This document shows, one piece after another, positions 44,011 to 53,317 of a stretch of 64,000 nucleotides of DNA. The position numbers were made by a program, and so were the translations under genes. The stretch spans positions 60,739 to 124,738 of the forward strand of contig JAOAQZ010000042.1 in assembly GCA_025210795.1 (NCBI GenBank), read 5' to 3'. Numbering within the stretch: the first letter of the stretch is position 1; each line of letters opens with the position of its first letter. The notes under the pieces were generated by a model. That model ran no database searches. It saw only the letters and a program-made list of their open reading frames with translations, and had not been told where the DNA came from. The stretch comes from Cohaesibacter sp. (GTDB taxonomy: Bacteria; Pseudomonadota; Alphaproteobacteria; Rhizobiales; Cohaesibacteraceae).

Positions 44011-45204
44011 ATGGCTGCTAATTCTCAACAGACCAATGAGGGCACGTCTGCGAAAGGGTCGATCTTTAATGATCCCAAAGTACGCGGCGTCGTCTATCAG
44101 GTAACGCTTGTTGTCGCGTTGGCCTATTTTGTTTGGTCTATCATTCAAAATGCTGCCCGAAACCTGGAGAAGCAAAATATTGCATCCGGTTTTGGCTTTC
44201 TGGACGGAACAGCAGGTTTCGCCCCGAACCAATCCTTGATTGACATCACAGCGGCGTCTTCCTATGGGGAGATTTTCGTCGCAGGCCTTCTCAACACATT
44301 GTTGATGGCTGTCATCGGGATTATTTTTGCAACAATTGTTGGCTTCATCATGGGCATTGCCCGCCTGTCCAACAACTGGGTGATTTCAAAGCTGGCAACG
44401 GTCTATATCGAGATTGTCCGCAATGTGCCCTTGTTGCTGCAGATCTTCTTTTGGTATTTTGCTGTCTTGCGGGCCTTGCCCCATCCCAAGCAATCCTTGA
44501 TCTTCTTCTCCGATTTCTACCTCAACAATCGCGGCTTCTTCATGCCAAAACCGATTTTTGAGGCTGGGTCATCGCTGATCGGTTATGCTCTTATTGCTGC
44601 GATCATAGGCATTTTTGTGCTCGCCAAATGGGCCAAAAATCGGCAAATGACAACAGGTAAACGCTTCCCCGTCTTCTGGACGAGCCTTGCCATGTTGATC
44701 GGCTTGCCGCTGCTTGCCTATTTCATCTCCGGCATGCCGATAGGCTTTGAGCATCCGGTTAAAACCAAGTTCAACCTTAAAGGTGGAATGAAGGTTATTC
44801 CCGAATTTGTCGGCTTGTTGCTGGCGCTGACCATCTATACCGGTGCCTTTATCGCCGAGATTGTTCGTGCAGGTATTCTTGCGGTCAGCCATGGCCAGAC
44901 GGAAGCAGCCCACGCTTTGGGTCTTCGTAACGGGCCAACCCTTCGCTTGGTGATCATCCCGCAGGCCATGCGTGTGATTATCCCTCCTTTGACCTCCCAG
45001 TATCTGAACCTGACGAAAAACTCGTCCCTTGCGGTGGCGATTGCCTATCCGGACATTGTATCGACAGGGGGAACAATCCTGAACCAGACAGGTCAGGCGA
45101 TCGAGGTGATCGGTATTTGGATGATTGTCTATCTATCCATCTCACTGCTCATTTCCCTGTTCATGAACTGGTATAACAGCAGCATTGCGCTGGTCGAGCG
45201 ATAG
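44011..45204 (+). CDS. aapQ: General L-amino acid ABC transporter permease
   Basis: The protein is about 397 residues, the usual large size of AapQ, with the extra hydrophobic loop region typical of the family. The permease core includes AGLLNTLLMAVIGIIFATIVG, EIVRNVPLLLQIFFWYF, and the EAA-like loop GQTEAAHALGLRNGPTLRLVIIPQAMRVIIPPL. AGGAG lies six bases ahead of the ATG at 44011; the frame upstream to 43933 is not family-like. It pairs with AapM. Confidence 0.95.
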   Translation: MAANSQQTNEGTSAKGSIFNDPKVRGVVYQVTLVVALAYFVWSIIQNAARNLEKQNIASGFGFLDGTAGFAPNQSLIDITAASSYGEIFVAGLLNTLLMAVIGIIFATIVGFIMGIARLSNNWVISKLATVYIEIVRNVPLLLQIFFWYFAVLRALPHPKQSLIFFSDFYLNNRGFFMPKPIFEAGSSLIGYALIAAIIGIFVLAKWAKNRQMTTGKRFPVFWTSLAMLIGLPLLAYFISGMPIGFEHPVKTKFNLKGGMKVIPEFVGLLLALTIYTGAFIAEIVRAGILAVSHGQTEAAHALGLRNGPTLRLVIIPQAMRVIIPPLTSQYLNLTKNSSLAVAIAYPDIVSTGGTILNQTGQAIEVIGIWMIVYLSISLLISLFMNWYNSSIALVER

Positions 45205-45212
45205 GAGCGAAC

Positions 45213-46508
45213 ATGTCTGAAAAATCAGTTGCTTATGTTCGGACCGAAATGGCACCAGAGCTGCCCGCTCCGGACAATTCTCATGGACCGATTGCATGGA
45301 TGAAGCATAATCTGTTTTCATCCATTCCAAACACCATTCTGACCCTCTTTGGGGCCTATATTCTCTATCTTCTTATCCCGCCATTGCTGACATTTTCTTT
45401 TGTCGGCGCTGTTTGGGAAGGGGAGGACCGCGAAGCCTGTGTCGGTGCCTCTGGTGCCTGCTGGGCCTATGTGAAGGCCTATTTCAACCAGTTCGTCTAT
45501 GGCCGTTATCCGGTCAGCGAATATTGGCGCGTTGATATCGTCTTCATCGTTGGGGCATTGGGCCTGATCCCGGCATTGATGCCAACGGTGCCATTCAAGC
45601 GCGAAAATATCCTTTTCATGCTGATTGGCTATCCGGTGATGACATTTGTGCTGCTGACCGGTGGTAATCTTTCCTTTGAAGATTATCTCGTGGAATATGC
45701 TGTCTTGTTTGCAATTGTCCTTGCAGTGGGGGTTGGAATTTCGGTTGCTACCAAGTCCAATCCTAAGCCGGTTGCCTTAACACTGGGGGCTATTGGCATA
45801 GGCATTGCGTTGATCCTGGGCGTCATGTCTGTGGACTTCGGGCTAGAACATGTACCAACCGACAGATGGGGTGGTTTTCTGGTAACGCTCGTGATCGCGG
45901 TCACCGGAATCGCGGCCTCCTTGCCGCTGGGAATTGCCTTGGCGCTCGGACGCCGCTCCAACATGCCTATCGTTCGTCTGGTTTCAGTGATTTTCATTGA
46001 ATTCTGGCGCGGTGTTCCGCTCATTACAGTGCTCTTCATGTCTTCGGTCGTATTGCCGCTCTTCCTGCCCGAAGGGGTGACCTTTGATAAGCTGCTGCGT
46101 GCTCTTATCGGGGTGGCGCTCTTCTCGGCTGCTTATATGGCGGAAGTGGTGCGTGGTGGCTTGCAGGCTATTCCAAAAGGACAGTATGAAGGGGCCTCGG
46201 CTCTGGGACTGACCTTCTGGCAGTCCACCGGTCTGATCATCATGCCTCAGGCGCTGAAACTGGTTATTCCCGGTATCGTGAATACCTTTATCGGCCTGTT
46301 CAAGGACACAACCCTTGTGTTGATCATCGGTCTGTTCGACTTGCTCGGTCAGGTGCAAACCTCATTCACCGATCCGAACTGGTCTACGCCGAATACATCT
46401 CATACCGGCTATCTGTTTGCCGCAATAATTTTCTGGGTCTTCTGCTTTGGCATGTCCAGATACTCCATCTTCATGGAAAACCGGTTGCATACCGGCCATA
46501 AACGATAA
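45213..46508 (+). CDS. aapM: General L-amino acid ABC transporter permease
   Basis: The 431-residue partner of AapQ has a long N-terminal extension and several membrane segments. The permease core includes SLPLGIALALGRRSNMPIVR, EFWRGVPLITVLFM and the coupling loop GQYEGASALGLTFWQSTGLIIMPQALKLVIPGI. It starts eight bases after the aapQ stop with AGGAG in front. Confidence 0.95.
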   Translation: MSEKSVAYVRTEMAPELPAPDNSHGPIAWMKHNLFSSIPNTILTLFGAYILYLLIPPLLTFSFVGAVWEGEDREACVGASGACWAYVKAYFNQFVYGRYPVSEYWRVDIVFIVGALGLIPALMPTVPFKRENILFMLIGYPVMTFVLLTGGNLSFEDYLVEYAVLFAIVLAVGVGISVATKSNPKPVALTLGAIGIGIALILGVMSVDFGLEHVPTDRWGGFLVTLVIAVTGIAASLPLGIALALGRRSNMPIVRLVSVIFIEFWRGVPLITVLFMSSVVLPLFLPEGVTFDKLLRALIGVALFSAAYMAEVVRGGLQAIPKGQYEGASALGLTFWQSTGLIIMPQALKLVIPGIVNTFIGLFKDTTLVLIIGLFDLLGQVQTSFTDPNWSTPNTSHTGYLFAAIIFWVFCFGMSRYSIFMENRLHTGHKR

Positions 46509-46525
46509 GCTGCGAGGAAATAACA

Positions 46526-47326
46526 ATGACTGAAAATGCAGTAGATGCTTCCGAACTCCATGCAGACCGCAACAAAATGCACGTGTCTGATACCGATGTC
46601 GCCATCGAGATTGAAGGCATGAACAAGTGGTACGGCGATTTCCACGTTCTCAAAGATATCAATCTTAAAGTGATGCAGGGCGAACGGATCGTGATTGCAG
46701 GGCCTTCTGGCTCTGGTAAATCGACCATGATCCGCTGTATCAACCGCCTTGAAGAACATCAGCAAGGCAAGATTGTCGTTGATGGTATTGAATTGACTAA
46801 CGATCTCAAAAAGATTGACGAGATCCGCCGGGAAGTGGGCATGGTGTTCCAGCACTTTAACCTGTTCCCGCATCTGACAATTCTGGAAAATCTCACACTG
46901 GCTCCGATCTGGGTGCGCAATATGCCCAAAAAGGAAGCTGAAGAGATTGCCATGCATTATCTGGAGCGCGTGAAAATCCCTGAGCAGGCCAACAAATTCC
47001 CGGGTCAGTTGTCCGGTGGCCAGCAGCAGCGTGTTGCTATTGCTCGCTCCTTGTGCATGAGCCCGCGCATTATGTTGTTTGATGAGCCAACCTCTGCCCT
47101 TGATCCTGAAATGATCAAGGAAGTGCTGGATGTGATGGTCGGGCTGGCGGAAGAGGGCATGACCATGCTCTGCGTCACCCACGAAATGGGTTTCGCCCGT
47201 CAGGTTGCCAACCGCGTTATCTTCATGGATGCCGGTCAGATTGTTGAACAGAACGACCCTGAGAACTTCTTCGACAATCCGCAGCATGAGCGCACCAAGC
47301 TCTTCCTGTCACAGATTCTGCACTAA
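46526..47326 (+). CDS. aapP: General L-amino acid ABC transporter ATP-binding protein
   Basis: The 266-residue ATPase has Walker A GPSGSGKST, Q-loop VFQHFNLFPHLT, signature LSGGQQQRVAIAR, Walker B RIMLFDEPTSALD and H-loop CVTHEMGFA. It energises AapQM. GAGGAAA precedes the ATG. A strong terminator follows the gene, closing the operon. Confidence 0.96.
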   Translation: MTENAVDASELHADRNKMHVSDTDVAIEIEGMNKWYGDFHVLKDINLKVMQGERIVIAGPSGSGKSTMIRCINRLEEHQQGKIVVDGIELTNDLKKIDEIRREVGMVFQHFNLFPHLTILENLTLAPIWVRNMPKKEAEEIAMHYLERVKIPEQANKFPGQLSGGQQQRVAIARSLCMSPRIMLFDEPTSALDPEMIKEVLDVMVGLAEEGMTMLCVTHEMGFARQVANRVIFMDAGQIVEQNDPENFFDNPQHERTKLFLSQILH

Positions 47327-47350
47327 ACGCACCCAAAACCTATCGTGACA

Positions 47351-47386
47351 AACCCGGCGGCTTTTAAAGTCGCCGGGTTTTTCTTT
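47351..47386 (+). terminator. Terminator of the aapJQMP operon
   Basis: AACCCGGCG (47351-47359) pairs with CGCCGGGTT (47371-47379), followed by TTTTTC. It lies 25 bases after the aapP stop. Confidence 0.93.
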
Positions 47387-47473
47387 GCTTGCAAGATTGT
47401 GCAATTGGGCAGGATCGGGCAGACTTGAGTGAGAGCCTGCAGCAAGCAATCAAAGAGGGGATGGGAAAAGGAG

Positions 47474-48037
47474 ATGGCCAAACCGCGCACTGTCATTTTG
47501 ATGATGCATCCGGCCGAGGCTGACTTTTTCTTGGATCTGGTCGCATCGCATCTGCCACATGCAGATATTTTCTCTCTCAGTAGCCTTAACCATCTGGAAG
47601 ATGTGTCGTTCTCCAGTGAAGAACCTCGATTGCTGCTAAGTTTTCTCAACCCTGTTATCGTCCCCCAAACCATGCTTGATTGTATGGCGGCCGCCTATAA
47701 CCTTCATCCCGGCCCGCCGGATAGGCCGGGCTTTCGGCCAATGGAATTTGCCTGGTATGAGGGAGCGCAGGATTATGCAGTGACCTTGCACGAGATGACT
47801 GCCAAAGTGGATGACGGCCCGATCCTTGCCGTGCGGCCCGTCTCTATGGACAATCTTGCAAGCCTCGATGACTTTGAGCAGCGGTGCTATGTTCAGTCAG
47901 TCGAATTGGTCAAAGACAATCTTGCCACTATGCTCAAGTTGGGTAAGAAAAGATCGCCATCTGATCATCATTGGTCAGGTCAAAAGACGACTAAAAGGCA
48001 ATATGATCAAATGCTTACTGCACATAATGCGGATTGA
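47474..48037 (+). CDS. Minimal formyltransferase-like protein
   Basis: The protein is about 187 residues and resembles the catalytic domain of 10-formyl-THF-dependent formyltransferases (methionyl-tRNA and sugar formyltransferases). It shows LLLSFLNPVIVP, the substrate loop NLHPGPPDRPGFRP with the catalytic N and H, VTLHEMTAKVDDGPILA with the catalytic D, and no C-terminal tRNA-binding domain. It could formylate a small metabolite or sugar nucleotide, but the acceptor is unknown. The ATG at 47474 follows AAAAGGAG. It stands alone after the amino-acid transporter operon. Confidence 0.78.
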   Translation: MAKPRTVILMMHPAEADFFLDLVASHLPHADIFSLSSLNHLEDVSFSSEEPRLLLSFLNPVIVPQTMLDCMAAAYNLHPGPPDRPGFRPMEFAWYEGAQDYAVTLHEMTAKVDDGPILAVRPVSMDNLASLDDFEQRCYVQSVELVKDNLATMLKLGKKRSPSDHHWSGQKTTKRQYDQMLTAHNAD

Positions 48038-48095
48038 TGCGGCGGGACTGAGTGACAAGTGTCAACAGACTATCTCTACTGGCCGCATGTGATCC

Positions 48096-48322
48096 TTATT
48101 TGTCAGCGGTCAGGGTCCCGACCAGCTTATTGATCTCTTCCACATGCCACATATCTGTGATTTTTGCGTCTTTGATGGTGAAGATCTCAATACCGGCAAT
48201 ATCGAAACCACGCGGCATTTCTTTGCTTGGCATGCCAAACAGATTGTGGTGTTGGTGCCTTTATAGCGTTGATACACAATCGCCTTATGCTCACCTGAAG
48301 AAATTGCCTCGACCACCAAGGC
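48096..48322 (-). pseudogene. Remnant of a SnoaL-like (NTF2-fold) gene
   Basis: On the minus strand two frames together give the end of a SnoaL-type protein. The first, AISSGEHKAIVYQRYKGTNTT, runs from about 48310. It then shifts frame near 48240-48250 into LFGMPSKEMPRGFDI, AGIEIFTIKDAKITDMWHV and the end TLTADK, with a stop at 48096. The 5' part is missing: a stop and the sseA terminator lie just beyond. It is a truncated, frameshifted fragment, unlikely to be translated into a working protein. Confidence 0.65.
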
Positions 48323-48345
48323 GAATATGGATCGTCAGGAATAGA

Positions 48346-48386
48346 TATAAAAAGCCCGACCTCTTGGAGAAAAGAGGCCGGGCTTA
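48346..48386 (-). terminator. Terminator of the sseA gene
   Basis: AAGCCCGACCTCTT (48352-48365) pairs, with one mismatch, with AAGAGGCCGGGCTT (48372-48385). On the minus strand it is followed by a T-run. It lies 26 bases after the sulfurtransferase stop. Confidence 0.9.
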
Positions 48387-48411
48387 ATTGAATGAAACTG
48401 ACTGACGTTAA

Positions 48412-49263
48412 TCAGGCATCTGTCGCCAAGGGAGCATCATCCTTGCCACCCCATTCAGCCCATGCCCCGTCATAAAGGGAATTCTTCTGATGGCCGATCG
48501 TATCAAGCGCAAAGGTCAGAACGGCCGCAGTCGCGCCAGAGCCGCATGATGTGATGATAGGCTTGGAAAGATCTACACCTGCTTCCTCAAAGCTGCTTTT
48601 CAATGCGGCTACATCTTTCAGGCATCCGTCGTCATCAAGCAGATCAAGGAAAGGCACGCTGAGAGAACCGGGAATGCGGCCAGAGCGCACATTGGGGCGT
48701 GGCTCCGGTGCAAGACCTTGCCAGCGCTCACGTGGGCGCGCATCAACGATCTGGATGCCATCATCATCCATCGCTTTGAGCACATCGCCAAAATCACGAA
48801 CAGCACTATGATCAAGTCGGGATGAGAAATGCCGCGGGCTGGGAGCAGGGGGCATATCGTCCAGCGGACGTCCTTCTGCTTTCCATTTAGGCAAACCGCC
48901 ATCCAGAACAAACACATCCTCTACGCCCATGGTGCGGAAGGTCCACCAGACTCGAGCAGCAGAAAACAGGCCCATGCCATCATAAATGACAATGCGCTGC
49001 CCGTCGCCAATGCCCATCTTGCGCATGGCGGAGGAAAATTGCACGGCTGAGGGAAGCATATGCGGAAGATCGGTGCTCAGATCGGCAATGGCATCAATAT
49101 CAAAGAAAATGGCACCGGGAATATGGCCTTCTTTATATTCAGCAACTGGATCACGCTCCATATGCGGCAGATACCAGGACCCGTCAAGAACAACCACGTC
49201 GGGGCTTTTCATATGCTCGGCCAGCCAGTCCGTGCTTACAAGCCATTTCGTCCGCTCACCCAT
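48412..49263 (-). CDS. sseA: 3-mercaptopyruvate sulfurtransferase
   Basis: The protein is about 283 residues with two rhodanese domains. The first begins WLVSTDWLAEHMKSPDVVVLDGSW, and the second ends with the active loop SCGSGATAAVLTF, whose CG-S-G-A-T pattern is that of mercaptopyruvate rather than thiosulfate sulfurtransferases. It moves sulfur from 3-mercaptopyruvate to thiol or cyanide acceptors. GGGAGG precedes the ATG at 49263; the frame upstream is not family-like. A terminator follows. Confidence 0.92.
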   Translation of the reverse strand: MGERTKWLVSTDWLAEHMKSPDVVVLDGSWYLPHMERDPVAEYKEGHIPGAIFFDIDAIADLSTDLPHMLPSAVQFSSAMRKMGIGDGQRIVIYDGMGLFSAARVWWTFRTMGVEDVFVLDGGLPKWKAEGRPLDDMPPAPSPRHFSSRLDHSAVRDFGDVLKAMDDDGIQIVDARPRERWQGLAPEPRPNVRSGRIPGSLSVPFLDLLDDDGCLKDVAALKSSFEEAGVDLSKPIITSCGSGATAAVLTFALDTIGHQKNSLYDGAWAEWGGKDDAPLATDA

Positions 49264-49467
49264 ATAAAAATCCTCCCTCACATAAACAAAACCGGCATGA
49301 CAAGTCGCAGTTTGATTCTTGTCGCACATCTAGAAGAGCTATTGTGCAAGAGGCGTTCCATCCTTGGCAAGATGGATAAATGGGCAAGCCGAACTGTGTA
49401 CACTTTTCACCCCTGCTATCAACATCTGAGCTAGGGGGAGAGCTGCACAGAAGGCTTGCGATCAGGA

Positions 49468-50193
49468 TTAGCTTGCAAAGCGAATGCGAACGCGACGATT
49501 CTGTTTGCCTTTATTCTCAATCTTGCAAATCTCAACGGCACCAATCTCGGCTGTGGTCGCAACATGGGTGCCACCACAGGGTTGCAGGTCGATATCGCCA
49601 ATGGAGATCAGCCGGACCTTGCCACTGCCGCGCGGAGGCTGAACGGACATGGTTTTCACCAGATCAGGATTTGCATCCAGTTCCTCGTCGCTAATCCATC
49701 TTTGCTGCACCCCGTAATCTGCCTCAACCATGCTCATAAGCTGGCTGGTCAGCTCTTCCTTGGTGAAAGACGGGTCGGGAATGTTAAAATCAAGGCGCGC
49801 TTCTTCCTTGCCGATTTGGCCGCCGGTTACAGGATAGGGCAGCACAACAGAGAGAAGATGCAAAGCGGTATGAAGGCGCATGAATTTATACCGCGCCTTC
49901 CAATCGATATGACATACCACTTCGTCACCAACCGCAAAGCCAGATACAGGAGCATCTGTTTCCTCGGGAATATGAAGAATGGCTCCCCGCTCGCGATCAT
50001 TACGAGTGGTGGCAATGATGACTTTCTCGCCTTTGCTATTTTCCAAAAACCCACTATCCCCGAGCTGGCCGCCACCAGTTGGGTAGAAAATGGTTTGATC
50101 CAGAATATAGGCTCCGTCTTCGGTGATTTCGGCAATCTTGGCCGAACAGGTGGTCAGATAAGAATCATCGCGAAACAGAGCGTGAGAGGTCAT
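49468..50193 (-). CDS. alaX: AlaX-type alanyl-tRNA editing protein
   Basis: The 241-residue trans-editing enzyme hydrolyses mischarged Ser- or Gly-tRNA(Ala). The zinc site is H108 and H112 in HTALH, and C206 and H210 in CGGTH, as in the AlaRS editing domain. An N-terminal glycine-rich AlaRS-like part (TIFYPTGGGQLGDSG) is also present. AAGGAAG lies ahead of the ATG. The gene starts two bases after the cysteine synthase stop, so both belong to one transcript. Confidence 0.92.
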   Translation of the reverse strand: MTSHALFRDDSYLTTCSAKIAEITEDGAYILDQTIFYPTGGGQLGDSGFLENSKGEKVIIATTRNDRERGAILHIPEETDAPVSGFAVGDEVVCHIDWKARYKFMRLHTALHLLSVVLPYPVTGGQIGKEEARLDFNIPDPSFTKEELTSQLMSMVEADYGVQQRWISDEELDANPDLVKTMSVQPPRGSGKVRLISIGDIDLQPCGGTHVATTAEIGAVEICKIENKGKQNRRVRIRFAS

Positions 50194-50195
50194 GG

Positions 50196-51242
50196 CTACT
50201 CTTCCTTGGCAAAGGGAACGTCAATATCAATTGTGCGCGTCAGCCACTTGGGCACTGGTAGGCCTTTTTCTTCCAAAAAGTCCGGATTGAACAATTTGGA
50301 CTGATAGCGATTCCCGTAGTCACACAACACAGTTACGATTGTGTGCCCGGGGCCAAGATCTTTGGCCAAAGCAACTGCGCCTGCAATATTGATAGCAGAT
50401 GAGCCGCCTAAGCAAAGCCCTTCTTTTTCAAGAAGATCAAAAATATAGGGGAGGGAGTCTTGATCGGAGATTTGATAGGCATGATCAACGGTAAGGCCTT
50501 CAAGATTGCCAGTGATGCGCCCCTGGCCAATGCCTTCTGTAATGGAAGACCCCTCAGCTTTGAGCGTGCCAGACGTGTAATATTCATAAAGCGCCGCGCC
50601 TTCGGGGTCTGCAAGGCCGATCTTGACCTTGGGGTTGCGAATCCGCAGCCCTTCCGCAGTGCCAGCCAATGTACCACCTGTGCCGACAGCACAGATAAAC
50701 CCGTCAACCTTGCCGCCGGTTTGAGACCAGATTTCAGGTGCGGTTGTTTCGATATGGGCTTGCCGGTTGGCGACATTGTCAAACTGATTGGCCCAAATCG
50801 CGCCATTGGGCTCGCTTTCATTCAGTTGTTCGGCAAGGCGCTGGGAAAGCTTCACATAATTGTTGGGATTGCGGTAAGGCACGGCAGGCACTTCAACAAG
50901 ATCAGCACCGGCAAGGCGCAGCATCGCCTTTTTCTCTTCTGACTGCGTTTCAGGAATCACAATCACGCAGCGATAGCCAAGTGCATTGGCAATTAGCGCA
51001 AGGCCGATACCGGTATTGCCGGCGGTTCCTTCCACAATGGTGCCGCCGGGTTTGAGTTGCCCGGACTGGATAGCATCCTTGATAATATAAAGCGCAGCCC
51101 GATCTTTAACCGATTGGCCCGGATTCATAAATTCGGCTTTACCCAAAATCTCACATCCAGTGAGCTCGCTGACCGCATGCAACCGGATAAGGGGGGTATT
51201 ACCAATGGCATCAATCATGGATGGCATAACGGGCATGAGCAT
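50196..51242 (-). CDS. cysK: Cysteine synthase A
   Basis: The 348-residue PLP enzyme forms cysteine from O-acetylserine and sulfide. It shows IGNTPLIRL, the PLP lysine in NPGQSVKDRAA, EGTAGNTGIGLAL, and GTGGTLAGTAEGLR for phosphate binding. It is slightly longer than E. coli CysK, in a form common in Rhizobiales, and a cystathionine-beta-synthase-like activity cannot be excluded. AAGGAT precedes the ATG. alaX follows at once. Confidence 0.9.
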   Translation of the reverse strand: MLMPVMPSMIDAIGNTPLIRLHAVSELTGCEILGKAEFMNPGQSVKDRAALYIIKDAIQSGQLKPGGTIVEGTAGNTGIGLALIANALGYRCVIVIPETQSEEKKAMLRLAGADLVEVPAVPYRNPNNYVKLSQRLAEQLNESEPNGAIWANQFDNVANRQAHIETTAPEIWSQTGGKVDGFICAVGTGGTLAGTAEGLRIRNPKVKIGLADPEGAALYEYYTSGTLKAEGSSITEGIGQGRITGNLEGLTVDHAYQISDQDSLPYIFDLLEKEGLCLGGSSAINIAGAVALAKDLGPGHTIVTVLCDYGNRYQSKLFNPDFLEEKGLPVPKWLTRTIDIDVPFAKEE

Positions 51243-51452
51243 TTATCCTTACGTTATTCATACATTTGCTTTGCTTTTTATCCTTTCAGCAAAAATAGGC
51301 GGGAGAATGGTCGGCTGCAACATCAGGATAGCCCAGTGTTAGACTTATTTCTCCTTAAGCTGCGATAAAGCAAAGACAAACTAACAATCACCAGTCTGGC
51401 AAATGAAATTTGTAACTTTGGAATATTCAAGAAATTACATTCTCAACAACGA

Positions 51453-51501
51453 AAAAAGAACGCTCCTGTGCGTTGCTGAGGCAATTTATGGGAGCGCTCC
51501 C
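51453..51501 (-). terminator. Terminator after the EamA gene
   Basis: On the minus strand, AACGC and GCGTT (51459-51474) flank a short loop and are followed by TTTTTTC. The adjacent 12-base palindrome GGGAGCGCTCCC lies at 51490-51501. Together they probably end the six-gene transporter operon. Confidence 0.65.
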
Positions 51502-51505
51502 TGAT

Positions 51506-52414
51506 CTATCCGGTTGAGCGTTTGGTTTTGGGTGAAAGGAGTGAGGCGATGCGATCACTGAAAGCAACGATAAGTGTGGCTGCAATGATAAGGACACTGG
51601 AGAGATAGAAATTTGCATCTGGAATAATAGCAAAGAAAATCAGATCAGACAAAACCGCAAAGAGAAGCGATAGATATTCAAAGGTCGCCAATTTTGAGAC
51701 TTCACTATATTGGTAGCTGAGCGTCATCATAATATGCGCAATGCCACCGGCAAAGCCGCAACCGATCAGCCAGAAGAGCTGCTCGGCATCTGGCAGGCTC
51801 CAGCCAAAGGGCAGGGTAGCCAATCCGGCAATGGTACAGGTGAGAGCAAAATAAAAGGCGATGGCCCCAGCATTCTCGGTTTTCGCAAGGCTTCTGATCT
51901 GGATCTTGGCGCCAGATGTAAAGATTGCCATCAGAACCCCCAGCGATGCCCCAATGAAATAGTCTTGATCCGCTTCAACGCCGGATATTCTAGGCAAGAT
52001 CAAAACAAGCATGCCTGAAAAGCCCAAGAAAATCCCCAGCCAGCGAGCTCCTGTCACCTCTTCCTTAAGGATCAATCTTGCAAGAATAACCGCCAGAATG
52101 GGCGCAATATAACCAATCACTGTTGCATGTGCGATTGGCAAATATTTGAGCGACGCGAAGGATGCAAACATTGCAAAGCATCCAAGAAGGCAGCGTGCCA
52201 CATGGCCAAAAGGGCGGCTGGTCTTCAATCCCGATGGAAAATCTTTTGTCCAATAAAGAAAAAGCACGAGCGGGATCAAGGCAAATGCACTGCGAAAGAA
52301 AACGATCTGGCCGGTAGCAATATCATCCGCAACGAACTTGATGAATAACACCATGATAGTGAAGAAGAGAGTGGCACCAATGCGAAGGGCAATGCCGGTA
52401 AAATCAGAAGACAT
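51506..52414 (-). CDS. EamA/DMT-family transporter
   Basis: The 302-residue protein has ten hydrophobic segments and the two EamA repeats (ATLFFTIMVLFIKFVADD, and the second repeat after about 150 with FYFALTCTIAGLATL). EamA proteins export metabolites; CntI-type members export the metallophore pseudopaline. It begins 42 bases after the DppC-like permease, in the same direction, so it is the last gene of the importer operon. Its cargo is unknown. Confidence 0.88.
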   Translation of the reverse strand: MSSDFTGIALRIGATLFFTIMVLFIKFVADDIATGQIVFFRSAFALIPLVLFLYWTKDFPSGLKTSRPFGHVARCLLGCFAMFASFASLKYLPIAHATVIGYIAPILAVILARLILKEEVTGARWLGIFLGFSGMLVLILPRISGVEADQDYFIGASLGVLMAIFTSGAKIQIRSLAKTENAGAIAFYFALTCTIAGLATLPFGWSLPDAEQLFWLIGCGFAGGIAHIMMTLSYQYSEVSKLATFEYLSLLFAVLSDLIFFAIIPDANFYLSSVLIIAATLIVAFSDRIASLLSPKTKRSTG

Positions 52415-52456
52415 GAGAGTAAATTTCTATGTAAGTCTTGGTAAGGAAGGTATCGC

Positions 52457-53317
52457 TCAATCGGTCGTTTTTTCGACATGATCGCGCAATTGATCGCCAA
52501 TAAGATTGAGAGAGAGCACTGAAACCAGAACTGCCAAACCGGGGAAGATCATCAAATGCGGAGCGGTCTGCATGTAGGATTTCCCATCGAGCAGCATGGC
52601 CCCCCATTCGGCTTGCGGAGGCTGAACACCAAAGCCAAGAAAGCTAAGCCCGGAAATAGACAAAATGGTGCGTGCCCACATGCTGGTCCATAGCACCAAA
52701 AGCCCCAGTTTAAGATTGGGCAGATAATGGCGCCAAAGAATAAGACGGAACGGCAAATGATTAAGATGAGCCTGAGTGATAAAATCTTTTTTGCTCAGCT
52801 CTAATGCCAGAGATCGGGTCAGGCGGGCATAGCGCATCCAACTGACCATCACCAGAGCGATAACCATATTGACGGTGCTGGGGCCCAGAATACCGGCAAT
52901 TGCGATTGCCGCAATCAGTTCTGGAAAGGCAAAGAAAGAATCGGTAATCCGCATCAGGAACTGGTCGAACCATCGCGGCGCGGATCCCGCAGACAGTCCG
53001 ACCAGTACCCCCACGACAGCCCCCAGCCCGGAAATGAGAAAAGCAAGGCCAAGTGACCAGCCGGTCCCATAAAGAATACGCGTTGCAACGTCTCGTCCCA
53101 GATTGTCGGTTCCAAACCAATGCTGAAGAGAAGGAGGCTTTAATCTCATCAGAAAATTTGCGTGATTTGGCTCATATGGGGTCAAAAGGAAAGCCGCTAT
53201 AAAGCATAGTCCAACCAATGCAATAGCAACCGAAAGCCGCTTCAAAAAACGTGATAAGTTGCTCTCTTTTTGGATTGGAGAACAATTAACAACCAAGGCA
53301 TCAGATTTAGCGGACAT
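52457..53317 (-). CDS. Nickel/peptide-type ABC transporter permease (DppC/NikC-like)
   Basis: The protein is about 286 residues with six membrane segments. Family marks are HWFGTDNLGRDVATRILYGT, LRMITDSFFAFP-type sequence (seen as MRITDSFFAFPELI) and SGLSFLGFGVQPPQAEWGAML near the end. Its ATG at 53317 overlaps the stop of the upstream permease by one base. It pairs with the DppB/NikB-like subunit. Confidence 0.92.
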   Translation of the reverse strand: MSAKSDALVVNCSPIQKESNLSRFLKRLSVAIALVGLCFIAAFLLTPYEPNHANFLMRLKPPSLQHWFGTDNLGRDVATRILYGTGWSLGLAFLISGLGAVVGVLVGLSAGSAPRWFDQFLMRITDSFFAFPELIAAIAIAGILGPSTVNMVIALVMVSWMRYARLTRSLALELSKKDFITQAHLNHLPFRLILWRHYLPNLKLGLLVLWTSMWARTILSISGLSFLGFGVQPPQAEWGAMLLDGKSYMQTAPHLMIFPGLAVLVSVLSLNLIGDQLRDHVEKTTD

